Shown: in pieces, positions 34,754-45,612 of the stretch
How the letters are laid out: each line of letters starts with the position of its first letter
How positions within the stretch are numbered: position 1 is the stretch's first letter
Origin: Orychophragmus violaceus
Taxonomy: Eukaryota > Streptophyta > Magnoliopsida > Brassicales > Brassicaceae
DNA: 64,000 bases
Assembly (NCBI GenBank): GCA_030180135.1
Contig: CM058237.1
Coordinates: 43,545,126 to 43,609,125 of the forward strand
Direction of reading: 5' to 3'
Made by a program: the position numbers and the translations under genes
Notes under the pieces: model-generated
The model's input: the letters and a program-made list of their open reading frames with translations, nothing else
Databases searched by the model: none
What the model was told of the DNA's origin: nothing

Positions 34754-36423
34754 CATTAAAACCCAAACCAAATAAAGTTTGGCACGGGTTCGCCCTTATT
34801 CTCTCTTAACAAGAGCCGCCGCCTCCAAACACTTTTTTTCCGATCTCATCACGGACGACGCGTGGTGGCTCAGACAGCACCGGCGCCGTCCCTTCCTTTC
34901 CCCCTTCCTCTTTTTTCTTTCCGGCAAGGTAACGTTTGGGATCCGCGGTGGGTTTAGGGTCGGCTTGTGCCTCGGGTTTTGGTGGTCCGTGGTGTCGGTG
35001 CCTCCGTCTCTCTCTCTGGCCGTCTTGTATGGATCCTTTGCCAAAGTTTCTTTGCTGGTGAAGGGTCGCGAGCTTCTCTAGTCCGTCGGTGGGGTGGAGT
35101 TATCGGAGTGTTCTGGCGATGGTGTGGGCCTCTTATCTCGAGCTTGGTTTGAGTCCTTCTGCTTGTGTGGTCACCTGCAACTTTCCTCTGTTTTGGTGTT
35201 GCTCCGCAACTTTTCGGTGGTGGCTGGTTTTGAGACTTTGTTTCTCTTCCGGTATTTAGCCTCGATCTGTGTTTGGTTCAGCGTTCAGCTCTATCCTCAA
35301 CGGTGTAGGTTCAGTTTATACTCTGGTTCTAGGAGATCCGGTGGGTGCATGGCTCGTATCTTTGTGCAGCGTCTGGGGAGTTATGTTTTTTTCTCTGATG
35401 TCTTGGAGGTGTGGCTATTTCTGCCCGGAGTTTTTTCCGGTGATGGTCTGATTGGTTTGCTTCCCTCCTCTTGGTTCGGCTGCGTCTCTTGGTTACTCTG
35501 TGTACCGGTGGTGTCGTCATCCGGTCTCCTCTTGCCTTTTTGTTTATTGCTTTCTACAAGCCGGTGGATGAGTTTGTGTATTTTATTCCCTTTGTTCTAG
35601 TTCATCGACATTTCTCTCTTGGATGCGGGCTTGTAGTCTTAGTCTAAGGTTTGGGCTTTGGTGTGCTTCGATTAAAGATCGATTAGGGTTATCTTTAGTT
35701 GCATTGAATATGTTCCTTATGCTCCTTTCTGCCGTCTTTAGTTTTGTTTGAATAATTAGTCTTGTCCTTTAGTCGTTTCGTTTATCAGGTCTAGGAAGGC
35801 TTACCCTGTGTGGGGATGCATAGATTTTGATTTAGACTTGTTGGGATTAAGATCAGGTAGAAGGAGTTCAGATTTGCGTCTTGTGTTTCTTTTGTTTCCT
35901 AATCTTAGTCTGGGTCTTTAGCGGAGGCACACATTATTTTCATGGGGGGCAATCCTCAATGTTTAAAAAATTATGGGGATATAATTGCAAAGAACTAATG
36001 AAAATTTATATGAAAATTTTAAAGAGTAGTGGGGGCATATGCCCCCCTCCCATTGTATGTGGCTCCGCCAGTGGTCTGGGTTTAGGTTAGCGGTTTGCCG
36101 TTTGCCTCGGGGTTTCTTCCGGTTTCGGTGGTTTTCTTTGCTTAGTCTAAGGTTGGTAGTGGTTCGGCTTCCACTTTCTCTTCTGATTTTCCGCTATCCA
36201 GAGAGGTTTTGTTTGGTGTTTCTCGTTTTAAAAGGACTGGTCTCCGGAAGATTTATTCTTTTCGGCTTCAATTTTCCTCAAAACATTAGAGCAATGGTCT
36301 CCCTCTTTTGGGTTTAGTTTTCTTACTAGTATCGGTCTTCAGTTTCCGGTTGTTCCGACAATATTGTAAAATTGGTTTCGATCTTTGTTTAATATATGAA
36401 ATTTTAGACGAAAAAAAATAATA
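34754..36423 (+). mobile_element. Poly(A) retroposon with 15-bp target duplication
   Basis: ATAATGGACATTCGT is found at 34739-34753 and again at 36424-36438. Between the copies is a GC-richer transcript-like sequence ending in an A-rich tail (36411-36423). This is the mark of LINE-driven integration. No reverse transcriptase is encoded, and the long frames inside (34779-35600) lack any domain. Size and style fit a non-autonomous Sadhu-like retroposon or a 5'-complete processed transcript; I cannot decide. It carries a small inverted-repeat element at 35921-36069. Confidence 0.75.
35921..36069. mobile_element. MITE-like inverted-repeat element
   Basis: About 149 bp with imperfect terminal inverted repeats: the left end GCGGAGGCACACAT matches the complement of the right end ATGTGGCTCCGCC. 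The interior has a GGGGGGCA...TGCCCCCC pair. It is AT-rich, unlike the retroposon around it, so it is probably a later insertion. Confidence 0.5.
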
Positions 36424-36548
36424 ATAATGGACATTCGTAATTATCCATAACACAGTTATAATAGTTCAAAAGGGTACAGCGACCCAAAACGGCAGCGTTT
36501 CAATGGAAACGCTTAAATAAAACAACTTTTTAAAACAACTTCGTTTTG

Positions 36549-36605
36549 GGATCAAATTCTCTAGGGCTCTTTGACTCAAAGTCAAAGTCCCATATACTCC
36601 TCTCC
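36549..36605 (+). repeat. Left terminal inverted repeat of the MULE
   Basis: Complement-matches 50027-50083 at roughly three positions in four, with small gaps. The outermost 11 bp match except at one position. Confidence 0.75.
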
Positions 36606-37362
36606 CATTAATTCAATTTTTTTTTTTTAATACGTGAGAAGGGGTTAAAAACAGCTAGACATGTGTTTTATAACTTATTTACAACCCAACCTGGGTTGAC
36701 CCAAAGAGTTTGGTCGATCCACTTGAGTCGGATCTACTCTTTAAATCCAAAAATGACTTAAGGAAAAAATCAAAAATCGTTTTTTCTTAACTGTTCGTCT
36801 TCCCTTCTTCTTACAGTTTCCGACCAAAAAAGAAGTTCAATCCTCCATTTGTAGAAGTAAAAATGCGGAGTTATGGGAGAAAGAAATTCCGAAAGTCGAA
36901 GATAGTAGAGGATAAATCGATTCCTCCAAACGAATCCTCAACCAAGAGAGACCCGAGAGAAGAGGCGAATCTACAAGCCGATGTTGTGTGGAAACAAACT
37001 GATGAAGAAGAAAAAACAACAGACTTGGAAAAAGAATCCGAGAATGCGGAAGAAGAGGAAGACGACGAAGAGATTGAGAACGAGGAAGAAAAGGACGATG
37101 ATACAGAAGACGATGAGGAGGAGGAAGCCGGAGGGATAAACGAGGGGGAGAAAGCCGTAGACGATGAAGAGAAAGCCGTAGTCGAGGAGGATGAAGTTGA
37201 AGATTCCCGCGTTCCAGGACTAGGGTTTCACGAAGAAGAAGAAGTTGTTCGAACCAGTGAAATCTGCTCTTTAACCCACCACAGTGAACAACTCGAGGAA
37301 GGAATGGTACGTATTTCCATTTATGGGGCCTTGCACGTATAATTTTTGTCGATTTCGGATAT

Positions 37363-37571
37363 GTAAAACTTAGTAGGAATTAGTGAAACTTTGATTTGGA
37401 AAAGACAGAAAACTTGGTATAATTTGGTGTCAAACTTGGTAAAACTTGGTAAAACTTAGTAAAACTTAGTATAGTTAGAGTAAAACTTGGTAAAACTTAG
37501 TATTACTTTCGTGTAAAACTTTGTAAAACTTGGAAAAACTTAGTATAACTGGGTAATACTTGGTCTAACTT
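37363..37571 (+). repeat. AACTTRGTAA repeats in intron 1 of the vanC-like gene
   Basis: Intron 1 (37307-37584) holds about ten copies of AACTTGGTAA/AACTTAGTAA. Four are strictly tandem at a 10-bp period near 37432-37471. It also contains TAGTATTAC (37498-37506), which fits the YAGTATTAY motif I recall for VANC21 binding. Related copies sit in the first intron of the transposase gene. Confidence 0.8.
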
Positions 37572-39429
37572 TTTGTGTGTGCAGAATTCAGAGGACGAAA
37601 CCGAACCAATGCAGCCCCTCAGGATGTGTTTCCCTCCCACAGAGTATGTGAAGACGATAAAGCTCTCTTCTAAGTGCTACATCGCCAAAGCTGTGAAGAC
37701 TGTAGACGACATTCTCGAGGATGATGAGCTTGATTGGTTCCATGAGCATCCACAATTCAAGCACTTCTTCCACATGGGTCAGAAGACAAGCTCAAAATGG
37801 ATGGGACTGTGGATGATTCTTGTAAGGGTCACGGCTGTGGATAAGAAGATGGAGCTATGGTTTATTGTCAACGGCGTTCCAATCCGCTATTCCATTAGGG
37901 AGCATGCACTCATTTCGGGGTTGTTCTGTCACTCCTATCCAAACCACTACGAATCCCTTGGTGGTGGCTCAGGTTTTATTGCTAAGTACTTTGGTGAAGA
38001 GAAGGTTACACATGAAGAAGTTGAGAAGCAGTTCCTAGCTATGAAAACGAAAAAAAATATTGGCAAGAGAAAGTATGGCAATGATCGTTTGAAGATGGCT
38101 GTCATGTACTTCTTGTCATCCGTGATCATTGGGAAGAAGAAGACATGCAAAGGAGCTACTTCCGTTGAGAGTTTCTTCCTCAGAGCCATTGATGATCTCG
38201 AGATGTGCAAGACTTTTCCGTGGGGGCGTTTGTCATTCGAGGAGAACGTCAAAGGCATATTGCACTTCATTGACCATACCGGAGGAGTGGCACCCCCCTT
38301 CATGGGTATTTCCTGGATGCATTGTTCCTCTGGAGGTCCTTGCATTTGAGGCCATCCCAGTTCTGAAAAACCATTTCCGAGAAAGGGTTCAGGGTGCGAA
38401 TGAGGATTGCCCGCGAATGTGCAAGATGAGGTATAAAACCGTGGCGTCAAGGTTTTTCCGTATCTCAGAGATAAATGAGAAGCTTGGAACTACCAAGGTT
38501 AGTATCTCATATCATACTACTAATCCTAGTATCTCGTATCATACTTTGAGGTTGATATTTAATTGTTTCTTCTTATATTTCCAGGATATTCAAAGCATCT
38601 AGGAGGCATCTCCCATGGAAATGACGCTTCTAGAGAATACCATGGACGCTGATTCTGGCTGGAATGATGTGGATGACCCAATAGTCGATGGTTGGAACAG
38701 GCTGCTCAAGAAGAAGAAGACAATCTGGTTTGAAGAACTTTTGAACTAAGATGTGTTTGGTCGTGCGTCTCAGGCTCAAGAGCAACCTCGTGCGATTCAT
38801 GAGGCGTCTGAGAGTGATGCTGGGAATGAGGCTGCGAAGTATCCGGAAGGGGCTCCTACTCCTACTGTTTTAAGTCTTGCGGATGTGGAGGAATTAATCA
38901 AGAAGAGAAATGAGGAAATAGAGTCTCGAATGAAGATGTATTACGACGCTCAGTTCAAGGAGTTGACTGAGACGTATAACGGTAGATTAACCGATATGGA
39001 ATCGGTTGTGAATGCACTAAGAGCGGGTGTTAAGGAGACATTACCAAGAGAGCCTGAGGTTACTGCCGATGATGGTGTTTTTGAAGGAATCGTTTGTGAG
39101 CCTATTGTTGTTAACGTGCAAGAGGAAAGAAAGGAAAGAAAGGGAAGAAAGAAGAATGCGAAGAAAAGCAGTAAGAAGGGAGAAAAAGAGCGAGAGAAGG
39201 AAGAAGAGAAGAGAGAAAAAGAAAAAGAGAAGGAAGAAACCGTGGAAGACAAGGGGGAAACAGAGCAAGCAAAGGAAGTAACAGAGGCTGAGAAGGTAGT
39301 ACCTGAGGCCGAGAAGGACGAGGGCAGAAAAGGTAAGAAGAGAGCTGTTGAATCCGTTGAGAACGTTCCAGCAAAAAAGATAAAGATTAGGAGTCCCGTG
39401 ATGACTAGGGGGAAGACCCAAGTTGTTGA

Positions 39430-40069
39430 TGTTGGGATGGTGTCCTGAAATCACACTTGTACTCACTCCTGTGATAGTTGTGTGTCGAGATCAGACATTC
39501 GTATAATACTGGGCGTTTGCAATGCTTTGCTAGAAGCCTCTTGCAAACTGTAGGTCATGGACTTACTGCCAGTGTTATATGATCCTATAGGGTCACACAC
39601 CTAAGCGAACTGGAAGCTACGACATGGGAATGATCATTATGGTAATGATCATACTAATGTGTATTGGATACACATTAATATCGACAAAATGGTGTTGTGT
39701 CGATCGACACAGCGTGTGTGTCGGTCGACACAGTTCGGATTTTCCGAACAGGCTTTTCGAGTTTAGGCTTAATTAAGTCTGGCCCGTTAAGCACGTTTAG
39801 GTCGAATAAAACTGTAAAAGTTTCGACCTAAACAGAGGAGCCGTCCAGTTTTCTTGAGAGAAACACTAGACACACCAGAGAGAATCGATCCCGTTGATCC
39901 GGCACTAGCATCCCGTTTCCAGTGAAGCGTGCGTGTGTATCTGGTAGAGGCAAGGCGTTTGTGTTGCTCCACTGATCTCGTTCACCATCTCAATTCCGCT
40001 GCCAGAAAGGTAACAACGAGGTTGGTTTTCATTCAATATATCAAACCCTAGATCCATCGGGATCCAACA
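39430..40069 (+). repeat. 5' LTR of copia element B
   Basis: 640 bp, with one motif pair at 39698/39719. Confidence 0.95.
39698..39731. repeat. Motif pair in the 5' LTR of element B
   Basis: TGTCGATCGACAC and TGTCGGTCGACAC, 21 bp start to start. Confidence 0.85.
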
Positions 40070-40070
40070 G

Positions 40071-40082
40071 TGGTATCAGAGC
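40071..40082 (+). other. Primer binding site of copia element B
   Basis: TGGTATCAGAGC, one base after the LTR. Confidence 0.9.
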
Positions 40083-40230
40083 GTGTTAGGGTTTAGCTAT
40101 TGAATTTGATGCAAAATAATTCGAATCCTGATGTTGTTGAATTGATTTTTGCATGTTCAAATCGTGTTTTCATGTTATATTCTCGGTTTTGTTCCGTTTG
40201 AAAAGACGAAGAATTGATGAAAATGCACTG

Positions 40231-40770
40231 TGTCGATCGACACAAAGCGTGTGTCGGTCGACACGCCGCGGCAGAACGCGTTAAAATTTTAGGTTTATCG
40301 CAGGGTGTCGATCGACACAAAGCGTGTGTTGGTCGACACAGAGCGAAAACTGGTAATAAAATTTAGGGTTTGTCGCAAAGTGTCGATCGACACAAAGCGT
40401 GTGTCGGTCGACACAAAGCGAAAATCCGTAATTAATTTTAGGGTTTCGATCTGAGATCGAGTACCCGTGGTCCTGCTGCGTCGATCGATACACTGGGTGT
40501 GTTGGTCGACACAGGCAAAGAAAGTTGACAGACCGGTTCAATTGGATTGAACAGGTTGTATCGCTCGGTTAATTTTGATTAACCAAATTGGTTCTGGTTT
40601 GGTCATATCGATCGACACACAGTGTGTGATGATCGACATGGACTATTAAACAAAACTGGTTCAATTGGATTGAATCGGTTATGTAAATTCGATTCGGTTA
40701 GACCGGTTATCGAAGAGCGGTTTAAATTTGATTGCATCGATCGATACCAATGGTTGGCGTCGATCGATAC
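40231..40770. repeat. Six motif pairs in the leader of copia element B
   Basis: Pairs start at 40231/40252, 40306/40327, 40381/40402, 40479/40500, 40606/40627 (all 21 bp) and 40735/40758 (23 bp). The first three units repeat at exactly 75 bp, with TTTAGG text between them, so this part also looks like a tandem array. Confidence 0.85.
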
Positions 40771-41411
40771 AATGCTCGCAGACATGTTAGTTGGACTACA
40801 TATTTGCATATACCAGAACTATTTAATCCTAAAAGTTGTAGATGAATCTAAACTAAATAAACTGAATGTTTTAAATAAATAAATAAATCCTTGAATGTAT
40901 ATTGGATATGCATCAAGATAAATCGGTTCTTTTCCTCAACTAAATATCAAGTGATCTTGATGTCTTGCCCGATCTTGTCTACTGTCAAGACTCGTTTCGC
41001 TGATTGGATAGTCTTGGAGTCCTTGGTATCCACAGCTACATGAGTAAGGCAGGTGATCATTGATAGACTTGCAGTGCGACTGTCAATGATCACAAGACCG
41101 AAGAGATTGGTTTACTTGACTGGGCCATCAGAAGTTCTGGGCCCAGAGACATCGGAGTGGATATGACATGGATTGTCTTATCCGCGACCAAGAGTTGTAC
41201 TGGGTACAATTAGCAATGATTTGCTTACCTGGATGACTAAAGTTTGGGTGATGGCGAGTCGTCCACTCGAATTTTGGTGATCTGAGGATCTTGGTTCATT
41301 GTATTCATATGAGGAAACATAGTTTGAATACAATGCGAGTTTTCTTATTAGATAAGAATTCTCATTTCTTGTGCTTTATAACTAAAATCTACCTCTTTTT
41401 GAATTACAGCT

Positions 41412-43118
41412 ATGTCTGTCTCAAATCACATCAACACTTTCTCACTAAGATCCGTCCTTGAGAAGGACAAATTAAATGGATCTAATTTCTTGGAATGGTA
41501 TCGGAACCTGAGAATAGTTCTCAGGCAAGAGAACAAGGAATATGTCCTTGAAAGAGTTCTCACCGAGAGGCCACGTTCCAATGCTCCGCAGACAGAAAAG
41601 AATGCTTGGGATAAGCATTCAGCGGATGTCAAAGATGTTACTTGTCTAATGCTGGTGACCATGAACTCTGAGCTGCAGAAGCAATATGAGAACGTGTTGT
41701 CACCCATTGAGATGATTAACAGCCTGAAAGCTTTGTTTCAGGAGCAAGCTCGCACAGAGAGATACCAGACGGTTAAATCTCTCATGGATTGCAAGCTGGC
41801 TAAGGACAGTCCAGTAAGTCCTCATGTCCTTAAAATGATGGGTTACATTGATAACCTGGGGAAACTGGACTGTGCCATTAGCCAGGAGCTGGCCACTGAC
41901 ATTATTCTGCAGTCATTGCCGTCGTGTTTTGATCAGTTCATTATGAACTACAACATGCAAAACATGACTAAGACATTGACTGAGTTGCACGGTATGCTGA
42001 AGACAGCAGAAACGAATCTCAAGAAGGCTACTCCCAGTGTCCTGATGGTACAAGGGGGTAAAAGGTTTAAGAAACCTAAGAAGGATAAGGGAAAGGCCCA
42101 GGTTGTCGAGACTGAAAGTCAAGACAAGCCCAAGCCCAAGCCCAAATCCGGGCCTTCTGCTGAGGATAAGTGCAACTACTGCAAGCAGTTGGGGCATTGG
42201 AAAAGAGACTGCAAGAAGTTCAAGGAAGATTACAAGAAGCTGAAGAAGACGTATGATGCGTCTGACTCAGGTATTTATGTTATCGAACTTAATGTTATAT
42301 CTTCTAGTTCTACTTCGTGGGTATTGGATACCGGCTGCGGTGCTCACATTTGTACTGATGTGCAGGCACTAAGAAACAGTAGAACGCTGAAGAAAGGACA
42401 AGTGGAGCTACGAGTCGGGAATGGAGCTAAGGTTGCTGCACTGGCCGTAGGCACCTATGAATTGTATTTACCTTCGGGCATGATTTTAGCTTTGAATAAT
42501 TGCTACTTTGTACCTCCGATTAGCAGAAACATAATTTCAGTTTCCGTTTTGGATTTGGAAGGTTTTGATTTTGCTGTTAAGAATAAAGTTTGTTCTTTTA
42601 ATTGTGATGGTACATTGTATGGTAGCGCCCCATTAGAAAATGGGTTATATGTTTTAAATCAAGAAATGCCTGTCTTTAACATAAATACAAAGCGGTTTAA
42701 ATCAAATGACGAAAACCCGACTTTCTTATGGCATTGTCGTTTGGGCCATATCAATGAGAAACGCATCCAAAGGCTCCATCGAAATGGGCTTCTGGGCTCA
42801 TTTGATTTTGAATCATGTGAGAAATGCGAATCTTGCTTGGTGGGCAAAATGGCTAGAGCCCCTTTCAACGAACCAAATGAAAGGGCCAGTAACTTGTTGG
42901 GCCTTGTTCATACTGATGTATGTGGGCCGATGAGTACTGTTGCCAGAGGAAATTTCAAGTACTTCATTACCTTCACTGATGATTTCAGTAGGTATGGCTA
43001 TGTCTACTTGATGAGACACAAGTCAGAATCCTTTGATAGATTCAAGGAATTCAAGAATGAAGTACAGAACCAACTTGGCTTAAGTATTCTCCTCCGCGAT
43101 CTGATCGCAGAACTTTGA
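41412..43118 (+). pseudogene. Gag, protease and integrase N-terminus of copia element B
   Basis: A 568-codon frame. Gag (LNGSNFLEWYRNLRIVLRQE) is followed by a zinc knuckle (CNYCKQLGHWKRDC, about residue 253), a protease with WVLDTGCGAHICTD (about 300; DTG intact), an HHCC domain (LWHCRLGHINEKR, then CESCLVGKMARAPF) and the first catalytic Asp of integrase (LVHTDVCGPM). The frame ends at 43116-43118 after LGLSILLRDLIAEL, where homology to integrase breaks off. The gag and protease parts look usable, but integrase, reverse transcriptase and most of RNase H do not. The start at 41412 aligns with the ATG of element A. Confidence 0.88.
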
Positions 43119-43587
43119 TATTTTTGCCAAGTTTGCACCCAAATCAGATAAATGCTACTTCGTTGGTTATCCTAGGGAAACCAAGGCATATTACTTTTAC
43201 AACCAATCTGAGAACAAAGTATTTGTTGCTCGGGACTGTTCTTTTCTTGAGAGGGAGTTTCTCTCTAAGAAAAACAGTGGGAGTAAAGTACATCTTGAAG
43301 AAATTCTAGATGCACAGGATACTGCTCAACCTGCTGAGGAGGAGCAAGAACTTGGTGTGGTTCCTAGTATCTTGGAGCCAGTGGCTTTGTTCTGCGATAA
43401 CAATGGAGCCATTGCTCAGGCGAAAGAACCCAGGTCACACCAGAAGTCCAAACACGTTGAGAGAAAATATCATCTGATTCGTGATATTGTCAATAGAGGT
43501 GATGTGAAGATCAACCGAGTTCCGACAAATGAGAATGTCGCTGATCCTCTGACCAAGTCACTCCCAAGGCCTAAACGTTTGACATAA
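43119..43587 (+). pseudogene. Joined integrase C-terminal and RNase H scraps
   Basis: 43138-43310 reads CYFVGYPRETKAYYFYNQ and VARDCSFLEREF (integrase C-terminal region). After a short linker, 43381-43587 reads ALFCDNNGAIAQAKEP, KHVERKYHLIRDIV and NVADPLTKSLPRPK (end of RNase H). The whole reverse transcriptase between them is missing. Confidence 0.85.
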
Positions 43588-43882
43588 GCCTCACAACCCC
43601 AAATTTTCAGGAAAGACAGATTAGGAATTTTCCCAGTCCACAATTCATGTGGTGTCTTATTCACTGATTTAGATGGCACCCTATTTAGTGTAAACGCAGA
43701 CGTTTCTAGAGCGTATCCCCAAAAGGATAATGGAAGATTAGTATGACTCATCATAGACCGAACCATATCTAATAAGGTTCGATTTCTCCTCTCTGACACT
43801 CCATTCCATTGAGGTGTTCCAGGAGGAGTGAGTTGTGAAACAATTCCACACTCGCTCAGATAGTCGCTGAACTCTTGGCTTA
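43588..43882 (-). pseudogene. Inverted integrase fragment inside copia element B
   Basis: The opposite strand to the rest of the element encodes the piece missing from the forward frame: GTPQWNGVSERRNRTLLDMV (with the third catalytic residue, Glu), then LPLSFWGYALETSAFTLNRV and FLKIWGCEAYVK. CTTGGCTTAAGTAT occurs at both the forward break (about 43076) and the far end of the inversion (about 43876), suggesting template switching or a microhomology-driven inversion. Confidence 0.85.
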
Positions 43883-44669
43883 AGTATAATAAGACGCTAT
43901 TGTAAACATTCTTTTAGAAGTGTTTAATGAAATTTGATTTCAGCATTATTTAATATGGTCTAAATAATGGTCCCAAAATAAGTTTATGACATATTATAGG
44001 TCATCAAGTTGAGAACTTGATCATGAAACCCTATAAGTTAATAAATTATTTCGTCCCTAGTCAAGGTTGTAGAATCGGGACACTAACAACCGTTAGAGAC
44101 TAGATTGTGAGGTGACTGTTGGCTAAGTTTCATGGAGCCAATGATATGATTATCGCAGTCAGTCACATAGATATATGTCAGTGAACATATGATCGGACAT
44201 GACCCGCTAATGAGAAGTCTACAAGATAGTTATATCTGTGTCATAAGAGGTTCTCATTACGACTATATAGTATAGTCCTTAGACCTGAGTTCATCATGCT
44301 TTCTTGCATATGAATTGGTACACTTTGACTTTGTCAAACGTCGACCCGTAACTGGCGGCTATAACGGCACTGTTCGGGTATATCATGAAGTGTGCGTTGA
44401 AACAGGGATGGAACAAGATGGAATTTGTCCCTCCTGTATAACGGGAGATAAATATCTCAGGGCCTATCGAAGATTGATTACTGAGAAAAATGTGTGGCCG
44501 CACTCAAACGAACTGTAGTTCAGTTGTTTGTAATGTTCAGTATGAGATCAGGAGTTCGATAAACACGATGTTGGCTTAATAAGGATGACACAAATCTTGC
44601 CTTATGCCAAATCGAGATAAAGAGACAAAGAGATTATAGGAATTGGTGATTCCAGTACAAGTGGGAGAT
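43883..44669 (+). other. 3' non-coding region of copia element B
   Basis: Homologous to the same region in element A. It ends in the purine tract before 44670. Confidence 0.8.
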
Positions 44670-45309
44670 TGTTGGGATGGTGTCCTGAAATCACACTTGT
44701 ACTCACTCCTGTGATAGTTGTGTGTCGAGATCAGACATTCGTATAATACTGGGCGTTTGCAATGCTTTGCTAGAAGCCTCTTGCAAACTGTAGGTCATGG
44801 ACTTACTGCCAGTGTTATATGATCCTATAGGGTCACACACCTAAGCGAACTGGAAGCTACGACATGGGAATGATCATTATGGTAATGATCATACTAATGT
44901 GTATTGGATACACATTAATATCGACAAAATGGTGTTGTGTCGATCGACACAGCATGTGTGTCGGTCGACACAGTTCGGATTTTCCGAACATGCTTTTCGA
45001 GTTTAGGCTTAATTAAGTCTGGCCCGTTAAGCACGTTTAGGTCGAATAAAACTGTAAAAGTTTCGACCTAAACAGAGGAGCCGTCCAGTTTTCTTGAGAG
45101 AAACACTAGACACACCAGAGAGAATCGATCCCGTTGATCCGGCACTAGCATCCCGTTTCCAGTGAAGCGTGCGTGTGTATCTGGTAGAGGCAAGGCGTTT
45201 GTGTTGCTCCACTGATCTCGTTCACCATCTCAATTCCGCTGCCAGAAAGGTAACAACGAGGTTGGTTTTCATTCAATATATCAAACCCTAGATCCATCGG
45301 GATCCAACA
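44670..45309 (+). repeat. 3' LTR of copia element B
   Basis: 640 bp; motif pair at 44938/44959 with 21-bp spacing. Followed by GTTGA. Confidence 0.95.
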
Positions 45310-45417
45310 GTTGAGGGAACCACCAAACCGTGATCTTCTCTGTTTTTAGTACATTTGGTTTTGAATTATCTATGTTTTAGTACTTTGGATATTTTGGTTT
45401 GAATTATCTATGTTTGA

Positions 45418-45505
45418 CAAAGTAGTTTTACCAAGTTATGCCTAGTTTTACCAAGTTTGACACCAAATTTTCCAAAGTAGTTTTACCTAGTTATGCCAAG
45501 TTATC
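45418..45505 (-). repeat. AACTTGGTAA-type repeats downstream of the vanC-like gene
   Basis: Several copies of TTTTACCAAGTT-like units on the plus strand (TTTTACCAAGTTATGCC and neighbours), that is AACTTGGTAA on the minus strand, between the vanC-like stop and the end of the GRF gene. Confidence 0.6.
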
Positions 45506-45612
45506 CAGAAAACATCCATTCAAACTTAAACACTAGCAATAAGAATTCAACATAGAAAATCCCATAGAAACAAACACAGAATTCAAACATAGATATCCAG
45601 ACATAGTAGATC

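Larger units (their letters stand above)
39430..45309 (+). mobile_element. Copia element B, very young, rearranged pol
   Basis: 5880 bp with 640-bp LTRs at 39430-40069 and 44670-45309 (TGTTGGGATGG...GATCCAACA). GTTGA duplications lie at 39425-39429 and 45310-45314. I count 2 LTR differences in 640 (0.3%). The primer site is at 40071-40082 and the purine tract ends at 44669. The gag-protease-integrase N-terminal frame is open, but the reverse transcriptase is deleted and part of the integrase is inverted. It is the same family as element A (same gag block, same 3' non-coding region). Confidence 0.95.
36863..45334 (+). pseudogene. DUF1985-type (vanC-like) MULE gene, disrupted
   Basis: This three-exon gene starts just inside the left TIR. 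Exon 1 is 36863-37306, with a Glu/Asp-rich tail. Exon 2, 37585-38497, carries the DUF1985-type core (SSKWMGLWMILVRVTAVDKK, WFIVNGVPIRYSIREHALIS, then VPLEVLAFEAIPVL). Exon 3 starts at 38585 and ends in a Lys/Glu-rich, coiled-coil-like, nuclear-looking tail (KKSSKKGEKEREKEEE). Defects are a frame break near 38300-38325, TAG at 38600-38602, TAA at 38747-38749, and copia element B inserted at 39430. Reading across the insertion reaches a stop at 45332-45334, so the copia hit fell only five codons before the original end. In VANDAL elements a comparable position is held by vanC, an anti-silencing factor. That role here is inference; an Ulp1 protease domain, often paired with DUF1985, is absent. 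Confidence 0.7.

Noticed and set aside
34779..35600. Long frames on both strands inside the retroposon
   Set aside because: No recognisable domain, several overlapping frames open at once, composition effect.
36863..37342. Stand-alone acidic protein of 159 aa
   Set aside because: A GT donor at 37307 and an AG acceptor at 37584 join it to the DUF1985 exon; it is exon 1 of that gene.
39041..39466. Leu/Phe-rich frames opposite the vanC-like exon 3
   Set aside because: Antisense shadows of Lys/Glu-rich coding sequence.
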